From Saliniramus sp050485405 (GTDB lineage Bacteria; Pseudomonadota; Alphaproteobacteria; Rhizobiales; Beijerinckiaceae): a DNA stretch of 64,000 nt. Every line of letters begins with the position of its first letter. The first letter of the stretch is position 1. This document shows, piece by piece, positions 57,778 to 64,000 of the stretch. The notes beneath the pieces were generated by a model, which was not told the DNA's origin, made no database searches, and saw nothing but the letters and a program-made list of their open reading frames with translations. Both the position numbers and the translations under genes were made by a program. The stretch covers positions 1-64,000 of the forward strand of contig JBJHBI010000014.1 in assembly GCA_050485405.1 (NCBI GenBank). Direction: 5' to 3'.

Positions 57778-58944
57778 TCAGGCGAAGGTGCGTGCCGTGA
57801 CGCGTCGCACCGCGCGCCAGCCGCCCCACAGGGCCTGATTCTGCTTGATGGCCCGCTTGCCGCCGCGCGATACGCGTAGCGCCTGGCCGTAGATGCGCCC
57901 GCGCAGGGTGATCGCGGCGCAGCTCTCGTAGAGAGGGATCCGCTCGCACCAGGCCTGCTTGTAGCGCTCGTCGCCCACACCGAGATCGAAGCCCGTCAGA
58001 CCTTCCGCGCAGGCGTGCTCGATCAGGTCGTGCAGGGCGATGTCGCCGGGGCTGAAACTCTCGAAACGGCCATCGAACGAGTTGAGGAAGCAGCTGAAAT
58101 TGCCGTTCAGGCCTGCGCCGAAATAGGTGGCGGCGACGGTATCGCCCGCGCGCAGGTAATATGCGCTCATGGGTGCTTCGCGCATGCTTTGCCCGCAGCT
58201 CTCTTCGAGCAGTTCGAGCATGAACCCCTCGGCACCGGGACGCTCGAAGAAATTCGGAATGCCGCAGGCCTTCTTGCGCGCCGCGCGCTGGGCTGCGGCA
58301 ATGCGCAGAATCCGACGGCAATCCTCGGCATCCACGGCACGGTGCAGGCTGACCGGGCCGGCGGCATCCGCGAGCAAGGCGCGCTTTCGCCGCAACTGCT
58401 TCAACGCGCGTCCCGAGCGGCGCTCGCGCGCGAGGCTCGGGAAATCGGGATGCAGATCGAGGTGGTAGGACGCACTCGGGCTCGCCTCGGCATCGCCTGC
58501 GAGAAAGGGAATGTCGCGTCCAGCCCAACGCTGCGGCATGTTGGGATAGACGATCGTATCGGCGCCGATCGCGCCGCCTACGCGCCGCATCAGGCCGTCG
58601 AGCGTGTCGGCGTCGAGCAGGGCGGCGCGGGTCGGATCCCAGAGCGGAAACTGCCAGTTGAAATGCCGGGCGCCGACCGGGAGGGCTACCTTCATGCCGA
58701 ACCGGCGGGCGACGACGAGGGGCATGACGGCGAGCGGCGCGCCGTCATGGAACACGCCGACGATCCGCAGACGACCAGGATTGCGCGTCTCGCAATGCCG
58801 CCACCAGGCCCGGGTCAGCGCATAGCCCTGATAGGGCGAGGCCATCGCGCCGGATTCGAGTTCGCGCCACCAGAGCGCGAGTTCGGCGAAATCACCGGCA
58901 AGGCGTATCTCGATCGGCTCCCTTGTCGTGGGGCTATTCATCAA
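57778..58944 (-). CDS. CelD/BcsL-family GNAT-fold acyltransferase-like protein
   Basis: A 388-residue protein of the CelD/BcsL group (COG5653). The first half has ASPYQGYALTRAWWRHCETR and VGVFHDGAPLAVMPLVVARR; the second half contains FDLGVGDERYKQAWCERIPL, the signature of the family. RRSGRALKQLRRKRALLADA is a basic loop typical of it. ATG 58944 is followed by another ATG. The gene is alone between convergent era and the divergent-facing suhB. Some relatives are linked with cellulose or exopolysaccharide synthesis; no such genes are nearby. Confidence 0.78.
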   Translation of the reverse strand: MMNSPTTREPIEIRLAGDFAELALWWRELESGAMASPYQGYALTRAWWRHCETRNPGRLRIVGVFHDGAPLAVMPLVVARRFGMKVALPVGARHFNWQFPLWDPTRAALLDADTLDGLMRRVGGAIGADTIVYPNMPQRWAGRDIPFLAGDAEASPSASYHLDLHPDFPSLARERRSGRALKQLRRKRALLADAAGPVSLHRAVDAEDCRRILRIAAAQRAARKKACGIPNFFERPGAEGFMLELLEESCGQSMREAPMSAYYLRAGDTVAATYFGAGLNGNFSCFLNSFDGRFESFSPGDIALHDLIEHACAEGLTGFDLGVGDERYKQAWCERIPLYESCAAITLRGRIYGQALRVSRGGKRAIKQNQALWGGWRAVRRVTARTFA

Positions 58945-59071
58945 GGCGCCGGTCCGTTGTCTCGTATCCGCATTACACTACGGGCGGCCCGCAGCAACGG
59001 GACAAAACACTAGACCATAAATATTGACGCTTCCTTTGCGTGTATCGAAGCGCCCTGCACAAGGTCTGCTG

Positions 59072-59866
59072 TCAGGAGGCCGAGTGCTTGATGATCTTGA
59101 GCAGTTCGCGCTGGATGGTCTCGTTGCCGCACAGGACCGAGCCCTTCGTCAGCATGTCGCCGCCGCCCTCGGTGTCGCTGACATAGCCACCGGCCTCGCG
59201 CACCAGGATGAGGCCCGCGGCGATGTCGTGGCTCGCGAGATGGCGCTCCCAGTAGCCGTCATAGCGGCCTGCCGCCACATAGGCGAGGTCGAGCGCCGCC
59301 GACCCCATGCGTCGCACACCGGAGGTGGCGGCCATGACGGCGCCGAGCTCCGCGAGGAATTGGGGATGGATGCCGCGCCCGATATGGGGGATGCCGCAGG
59401 CGATCACGGCCTCGATCATCTCCTGGCGCGCCGCGACGCGCAGGCGGCGGTTGTTCATGAAGGCGCCCTGGCCCTTCTCCGCGGCGAAGATCTCGTCCTT
59501 GATCGGATCATAGATCACCCCGGCCACGATCTGTCCCTCGCGCTCGAGGCCCACGGAGATCGCGAAATGCGGGATGCCGTGCAGGAAGTTCGTGGTGCCG
59601 TCGAGGGGATCGACATGCCAGACATGCGATTTGTCCGACCCCTCGATCACGCCGGCTTCCTCGAGCTTGAAGCCGTAGCCGGGGCGCGCCTTTTCGAGCG
59701 CCTCGCGCAGGGTCTTCTCGGCGCGGCGATCGGCGGTCGAGACGAAGTCGCCCGGCCCCTTGCGGGAAACCTGGAGATTCTCGACCTCGCCGAAATCGCG
59801 CTTCAGATTGCGCGAGGCCTTCATCACGGCGTCGAGCATCACGGTCATCAGGGGGGTACGGATCAT
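59072..59866 (-). CDS. suhB: Inositol monophosphatase SuhB
   Basis: A 264-residue Mg-dependent phosphatase. Metal ligands are visible in FKLEEAGVIEG, HVDPLDGTTNFLHGIPHFAI and ERHLASHDIAAGLILVREAG (the WDxAAG box, here SHDIAAG with Ser before His instead of Trp). ATG 59866 matches the usual family start (MIRTPLMTVMLDAVMKASRN), though its Shine-Dalgarno is weak. SuhB proteins also aid rRNA transcription in some bacteria. A second IMPase-type gene (HisN-like) lies at 61464. Confidence 0.92.
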   Translation of the reverse strand: MIRTPLMTVMLDAVMKASRNLKRDFGEVENLQVSRKGPGDFVSTADRRAEKTLREALEKARPGYGFKLEEAGVIEGSDKSHVWHVDPLDGTTNFLHGIPHFAISVGLEREGQIVAGVIYDPIKDEIFAAEKGQGAFMNNRRLRVAARQEMIEAVIACGIPHIGRGIHPQFLAELGAVMAATSGVRRMGSAALDLAYVAAGRYDGYWERHLASHDIAAGLILVREAGGYVSDTEGGGDMLTKGSVLCGNETIQRELLKIIKHSAS

Positions 59867-60004
59867 GGCCGGGCTTTTCTTTCTCGGATGGTCGCCATGC
59901 CATGTCACGACGGTCTGGGCCGGGCGGCAGGCGCGAATTCAGAAAACACCCGTCGAAAACCACGCCGCGCCCGGCGCGTCAAGGGTTTCGCGTGCGCGCG
60001 GCGT

Positions 60005-61297
60005 TCACGGACGGCTCGGATGCGGATCGACGGCGCGGCTGTAGAAAGCCAGAGCGAGGGCGAGCGCGACGGCGAGCGCGATGAAGACCGCGTGATACGC
60101 CTCTCCCGGATAGCCGCCTCCGGGATCGACTGGAAACTGCGCCACCATCAGCCCCGTCAGCGCCTGCGAGACGAAGACGCCGCCCATCGTGGCGATGTTC
60201 ATCAAGGTGATGCCGCGCCCGGTGAGCCGGTCGGGAAACAGCGCTCTTCCGTGCGACGTCACGATCGGGACATAGCCGAAGGCGAAACCGAAACAGACGA
60301 GCCATGCGATCAGATAGGCCCCTTCGAGGGGCACCAGCCCGCCGATCAGGAGCAGCGCGACGCACAGGGTCCCGGCGGTGAGCGCCTGGCGGCGATAGCT
60401 GCGAAACCAGCGATCAGCCGCGCCCCACGAGAAAATTCCCGTGATCTGCGCGGCGGCCGCGATCAGAATGAGATTGCCGCGTGTCTGGAGGTCGGCTCCA
60501 TGCACGTCCGTGAGCCACGGCCCCGCCCAGAGCCCGACGATGCAGGCGAAGGCGGAATAGGTCGTCGCATGCAGGAAGAAGACCGGCCAGAACGAGCGCA
60601 CCCGCAGCGCCTCGCCGACGCCCTTGATCGCCTCGCTCCAGCTCTCGCGCGATTCGGTGCGGCGCGAGCGCGCGGGCAGGGAGAACATTACCGCGAGGAT
60701 GATCAGCGCCGTCAGGCCGGCCATCCCGAAGAATGCGCCGCGCCAGCCGATCCAGGCCGAGACGGCGGCGAGCGGGGCCGTTGCGACGAGCGTTCCCAGC
60801 GTGCCCGCGCCGAGCGTCAGGCTGGTTAGGATGGCGAAACGCTCGGGCGGGAAGCGCCGCGCATAGATCGCGAGCGGCGCCATGAAGAAACTCGCGCAGC
60901 CGAGCCCGATCAATGCACGTGCCGCGATCAGCCCGGTTCCCGTCTGCGCCGTGGCGAAGAGCAGCGTTCCCGCGAGCGCGATCGCCGCGCTGACGATCAG
61001 CGTGGCGCGTGCGCCGTAGCGGTCGATGGCGATCCCGACCGGGATCTGCGCGAGGGCGAAGCTCAGAAAGAAGGCCGAGGAGAGAAAGCCGAGGCGGCTC
61101 GCATCGAGGGCGAGTTCGCGGGCGAGGTCCGGCCCGAGCACGCCGATGGCGCTGCGCTGGAACTGGCTGATCATGTATGTCGCGATCAGCGCGGCGAGCA
61201 CAGCCACGACACCGCCGCCGAAAGCCGCGGCGCGCCCGTCCGTCTGTCGTTCCTCACTCCTGATCATGCGCGCGCGATCCTCGTGTGTGGCAATCAT
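60005..61297 (-). CDS. MFS transporter (nitrate/sialate-porter-like)
   Basis: A 430-residue, 12-span major facilitator. The loop 2-3 signature is GIAIDRYGARATLIVSAAIA; AALIATYMISQFQRSAIGVL precedes it in span one, and LGCASFFMAPLAIYARRFPP follows in span four. ATG 61297 is preferred; an ATG at 61267 would shorten the basic leader. It lies between suhB (same strand) and the divergent HisN-type gene. The substrate cannot be predicted. Confidence 0.82.
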   Translation of the reverse strand: MIATHEDRARMIRSEERQTDGRAAAFGGGVVAVLAALIATYMISQFQRSAIGVLGPDLARELALDASRLGFLSSAFFLSFALAQIPVGIAIDRYGARATLIVSAAIALAGTLLFATAQTGTGLIAARALIGLGCASFFMAPLAIYARRFPPERFAILTSLTLGAGTLGTLVATAPLAAVSAWIGWRGAFFGMAGLTALIILAVMFSLPARSRRTESRESWSEAIKGVGEALRVRSFWPVFFLHATTYSAFACIVGLWAGPWLTDVHGADLQTRGNLILIAAAAQITGIFSWGAADRWFRSYRRQALTAGTLCVALLLIGGLVPLEGAYLIAWLVCFGFAFGYVPIVTSHGRALFPDRLTGRGITLMNIATMGGVFVSQALTGLMVAQFPVDPGGGYPGEAYHAVFIALAVALALALAFYSRAVDPHPSRP

Positions 61298-61463
61298 GAC
61301 TTTGTCTCGTTGTCGCGGGTCGGGCGGGCTTCGTGCAAGGGGCGTTCGCAAGAAGGGGAAAGCGGACTTGCCCGATCCGCTCCGGTTGGTAAAAGCGCAC
61401 GATGTGGCATGTTCTCGCAGGGTCGTCGGAGACCGCGCGAGGCATCAATGAAGGGTAGTCGCC

Positions 61464-62249
61464 ATGAGCCTGATCGAGTTCTCCAGCTTCGTGAACGATC
61501 TCGCGACCCATTCCGGGCGCGCGATCCTGCCCTTCTTCCGCACGGCGCTCTCGATCAGCGACAAATCGACCGGCAGCCGTTTCGATCCGGTCACCGAGGC
61601 GGATCGCGCCGGTGAATCCGTCATGCGACACATGATCAAGCAGCATTTCCCCGGTCACGGCATCGTCGGCGAGGAATTCGGTGCCGAGAACGGCGAGGCG
61701 GAATATGTCTGGATTCTCGATCCGATCGACGGCACCCGCGCCTTCATGTCGGGGCTGCCGCTCTGGGGAACGCTGATCGGGCTCACCCGCAACGGCAAAC
61801 CCGGCTTCGGCATGATGCATCAGCCCTTCATCGGCGAGCGCTTCTTCGGCGATGGCGGCGCGGCTCAATATGAAGGCCCGCACGGCGCGCGCAGTCTCAC
61901 CACCCGCGACTGCCCCGATCTCGCCGGGGCGACGCTGATGACGACGAGCCCCGATCTGTTCGAAGGAGAGGCCCATGCCGCCTTCGCCCGGGTGCAGGAT
62001 GCCGCGCGGCTCACCCGTTTCGGCTGCGATTGCTACGCTTATTGCATGGTGGCCGCCGGCCATGTCGACCTCGTCATCGAGGACAACCTCAAACCCTACG
62101 ACATCGTGCCCCTGATCCCGATCGTCGAAGGCGCGGGCGGCATCGTCACGAGCTGGGACGGCGGGGATCCCACGAAGGGCGGGGCGATCATCGCCGCCGG
62201 CGATCGTCGCGTGCACGAACAGGCGATGGCGTTGCTCGCCAAGCGGTGA
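61464..62249 (+). CDS. hisN: Histidinol-phosphatase, inositol-monophosphatase type
   Basis: A 261-residue IMPase-fold phosphatase of the HisN branch, which removes phosphate from histidinol phosphate. Metal ligands are in GEEFGAENGEAEYVWILDPI and LDPIDGTRAFMSGLPLWGTL; the GLPLWGTLIG segment is typical of HisN. The C-terminal DNLKPYDIVPLIPIVEGAGG holds the last Asp. ATG 61464 is the only good start. In this window hisB has no phosphatase domain, so this enzyme could complete histidine synthesis. It overlaps nothing and is 3 bases from a convergent gene. Confidence 0.9.
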   Translation: MSLIEFSSFVNDLATHSGRAILPFFRTALSISDKSTGSRFDPVTEADRAGESVMRHMIKQHFPGHGIVGEEFGAENGEAEYVWILDPIDGTRAFMSGLPLWGTLIGLTRNGKPGFGMMHQPFIGERFFGDGGAAQYEGPHGARSLTTRDCPDLAGATLMTTSPDLFEGEAHAAFARVQDAARLTRFGCDCYAYCMVAAGHVDLVIEDNLKPYDIVPLIPIVEGAGGIVTSWDGGDPTKGGAIIAAGDRRVHEQAMALLAKR

Positions 62250-62252
62250 GAA

Positions 62253-63242
62253 TCAGGCCTCGCCCGCTTTCAGAGCAGGATCCGCGCCCGCCTCCTCACG
62301 CAGATGCGTGCCCGGGATGAAGGCGTCGAAGGCGGCGAAAAACTGCTCGCGGATCGCGTCGCTCTCCATCAGGATCTCATGGCGCGCCCCGGGAATGACA
62401 ATCACGCCGCCGCCCTTCAGACCCTGACCGAAGCGCTCCGTGGCACGCGTATCGACGATCTCGTCGCTGCCTGCCGCGATGATCAGGGTCGGGATGCGGA
62501 TATCGAGCGCCGTGCGCGGCTCCTGCAATTGCGTCATCAGCCGGAAGGCTGCGGAGACCCAGCCGATGGTCGGCTCGCCGATGGCGCCGTCGCCCAGAGC
62601 TGCAGCGAGATCGGCGTTGCGGGCGTAGCGCTTCGTATCGCCTGTCAGGAGATTTCCGTCGAAGGGGCGGGTCGATTGCGAGGTCGCGCCGCCGCCGGGG
62701 ATCCACAGACGCCCCAGGCCCAGAAGCGACAGGGCACGAACCAGTATGGCCGTGCGCCGGGGCGCGCCGAGGCGTGCGAGGCCGATCATGGGTGCGCAGA
62801 GCACCATCCGCTCGAAGGGCGCGATTCCGCGCCGGGCGAGATCGAGCGCGATGGCCGCTCCCATCGAATGGGCGAGCGCGAAATGCGGGCGCGGGCACAG
62901 CCGCTCGAGCACACGCTCGCGGATCGCCTGCATGTCGCGGTGGAAATGGCGGAAACTGCCGATATGGCCCTTCTTGGCCTCGCGCAGCGCCCGATACGAT
63001 CGCCCCTGGCCACGCCAGTCGAAGGCCACGACCGCGAATCCGCGTGCGAGCAGATCCTCCGCCGTCTCGCAATATTTCTCGATGAACTCGGCCCGGCCCT
63101 GCATGATGCAGACGGTGCCGAGCGGCTCCTCGCGCCGCGCCGGCCAGTAGACGACCCGCAGCGGCACCCCGTCGCGCGCGGTGATGCGCATCACCTGCCC
63201 GCCTTCCGGGATCGTGTTCGTCGCGGTCTCCACGAGCTGCAT
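62253..63242 (-). CDS. Lysophospholipase-like alpha/beta hydrolase
   Basis: A 329-residue COG2267-type hydrolase. The nucleophile is the Ser in HFALAHSMGAAIALDLARRG, the oxyanion-hole region is VCIMQGRAEFIEKYCETAED, and the acid and His are in LIIAAGSDEIVDTRATERFG and VIPGARHEILMESDAIREQF. The FIEKY element is common to the PldB-like monoacylglycerol lipase group. ATG 63242 follows GAGGAGG, making the start secure. It diverges from the ABC ATPase gene, with 156 bases between the starts. Confidence 0.9.
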   Translation of the reverse strand: MQLVETATNTIPEGGQVMRITARDGVPLRVVYWPARREEPLGTVCIMQGRAEFIEKYCETAEDLLARGFAVVAFDWRGQGRSYRALREAKKGHIGSFRHFHRDMQAIRERVLERLCPRPHFALAHSMGAAIALDLARRGIAPFERMVLCAPMIGLARLGAPRRTAILVRALSLLGLGRLWIPGGGATSQSTRPFDGNLLTGDTKRYARNADLAAALGDGAIGEPTIGWVSAAFRLMTQLQEPRTALDIRIPTLIIAAGSDEIVDTRATERFGQGLKGGGVIVIPGARHEILMESDAIREQFFAAFDAFIPGTHLREEAGADPALKAGEA

Positions 63243-63398
63243 CGGGCGCCTCCTCACAACAGGCTTAAATGAGCCCGCCCGCGCGGTCCAGCGGCGAGGA
63301 CGGGACGGGGCCGATCGCCCTCGGCTCGTGTCATACGGCTGTAGCAAAAGCACGATAGTTAGCCGGGAGATTGTCTCTGATTCAGGGAGCGAACCGCC

Positions 63399-64000
63399 AT
63401 GGATGCGCAATCCCCGCAATTCTCGAGGGAGGCCGCCGAACCGGCACCGGAGCCTGCTCTGGAAGCCGCCGGCATCGGCAAGTCCTTCGACGACAACGCG
63501 ATCCTGAAGGGCATCGACCTGCGGGTCGCACCGGGCGAGGTCGTCGCCCTGCTCGGGCCCTCCGGCTGCGGCAAGACGACGTTGCTGCGCATCGCAGCCG
63601 GGCTGCTCGGACCGTCCTCGGGACAGATGCGCATCGCCGGTCGCCTCGTCGCCGACGGCACGCGCCATACGCTGCCGCCGGAAGCGCGCGGGATCGGGAT
63701 GGTCTTCCAGGATTACGCGCTCTGGCCGCATCTCACCACGCTCGCCAATGTCGCCTTCCCCCTGCGCATGCGCGGCGTGGCGCGCGCCGAGCGCGATGCC
63801 CGGGCCCGTGCCGCACTCGCGCGTGTCGGTCTCGCCGACAAGGCCGATCGCTTCCCGGGGACGCTCTCGGGTGGCCAGCAGCAGCGCGTGGCGCTCGCCC
63901 GCGCCATCGTCGCCGAGCCGCCGCTGGTGCTGTTCGACGAGCCATTGTCCAATCTCGATCGCGAATTGCGCGAGAGTCTCGCCCTCGAAATGGGTGCGCT
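63399..64000 (+). CDS. ABC transporter ATP-binding protein, N-terminal part (runs off the window)
   Basis: The first 200 residues of an ABC ATPase of the iron(III)/spermidine-putrescine group. Walker A is LLGPSGCGKTTLLRIAAGLL, the Q-loop is GMVFQDYALWPHLTTLANVA, the signature is LSGGQQQRVALARAIVAEPP and Walker B is VLFDEPLSNLDRELRES. A 20-residue Ala/Glu/Pro-rich leader precedes the first strand. ATG 63399 follows GGGAG. The membrane and binding-protein genes would be to the right, so the substrate is not set. Confidence 0.92.
   Translation, partial: MDAQSPQFSREAAEPAPEPALEAAGIGKSFDDNAILKGIDLRVAPGEVVALLGPSGCGKTTLLRIAAGLLGPSSGQMRIAGRLVADGTRHTLPPEARGIGMVFQDYALWPHLTTLANVAFPLRMRGVARAERDARARAALARVGLADKADRFPGTLSGGQQQRVALARAIVAEPPLVLFDEPLSNLDRELRESLALEMGA

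Overview
This 64 kb window is a high-GC, densely packed alphaproteobacterial chromosome segment, most likely from the Hyphomicrobiales (Rhizobiales). The evidence is the hisB-DUF2628-hisH-hisA order, a Tad/Cpa pilus locus with CpaB-F naming-type proteins, a single bifunctional RelA/SpoT next to rpoZ, lepB-rnc-era, hslV/hslU, and the ycjX-ycjF pair. I cannot fix the genus from sequence alone. No rRNA, tRNA, transposase, integrase or CRISPR array was found.

Layout. 1-9.2 kb: the 5' part of flgK on the minus strand with a sigma54-like promoter and a pair of upstream palindromic sites; ycjX-ycjF and an EamA exporter separated by a very stable stem-loop; an S10 serine carboxypeptidase; a CHASE-PAS-GGDEF-EAL protein. 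9.2-16 kb: a DsbA-type isomerase, argG, a glutathionyl-hydroquinone reductase, then hslU and hslV split apart by a GNAT gene, a 45-codon ORF and an opposite-strand zeta-toxin-like kinase; a 28-bp copy of the hslU start region begins the small ORF. 16-25 kb: hisB-DUF2628-hisH-hisA, then an rnr-DUF983-Nudix-MFS operon. 24-29 kb: dgoK and an IclR regulator diverge from a tripartite tricarboxylate transporter (tctCBA), with two 16-bp repeats one 20-bp step apart in the shared control region.

29-32.7 kb: a CelD/BcsL-like protein, a histidine-rich CobW/G3E GTPase and a second EamA exporter. 32.8-44.6 kb: a complete-looking Tad pilus assembly machine (two Flp pilins, CpaB, CpaC, CpaD, CpaE, CpaF, TadB, TadC on the minus strand; a CpaC N-domain protein and two TadE-type pseudopilins on the plus strand), lacking only a prepilin peptidase and TadD within the window. 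44.6-49.8 kb: a membrane alpha/beta hydrolase, a MerR regulator, a branched-chain aminotransferase-like enzyme, an orphan FlgC-like protein and a HAD hydrolase.

49.9-64 kb: relA/spoT and rpoZ (minus), an exported beta-rich protein, a fused double MaoC hotdog protein, lepB-rnc-era, another CelD/BcsL-like protein, suhB, an MFS transporter, a HisN-type histidinol-phosphatase, a lysophospholipase-like hydrolase and the start of a spermidine/iron-type ABC ATPase. The most unusual items are the promoter architecture upstream of flgK, the rearranged hslVU locus with its duplicated start sequence, and the tandem operator between the IclR gene and tctC.
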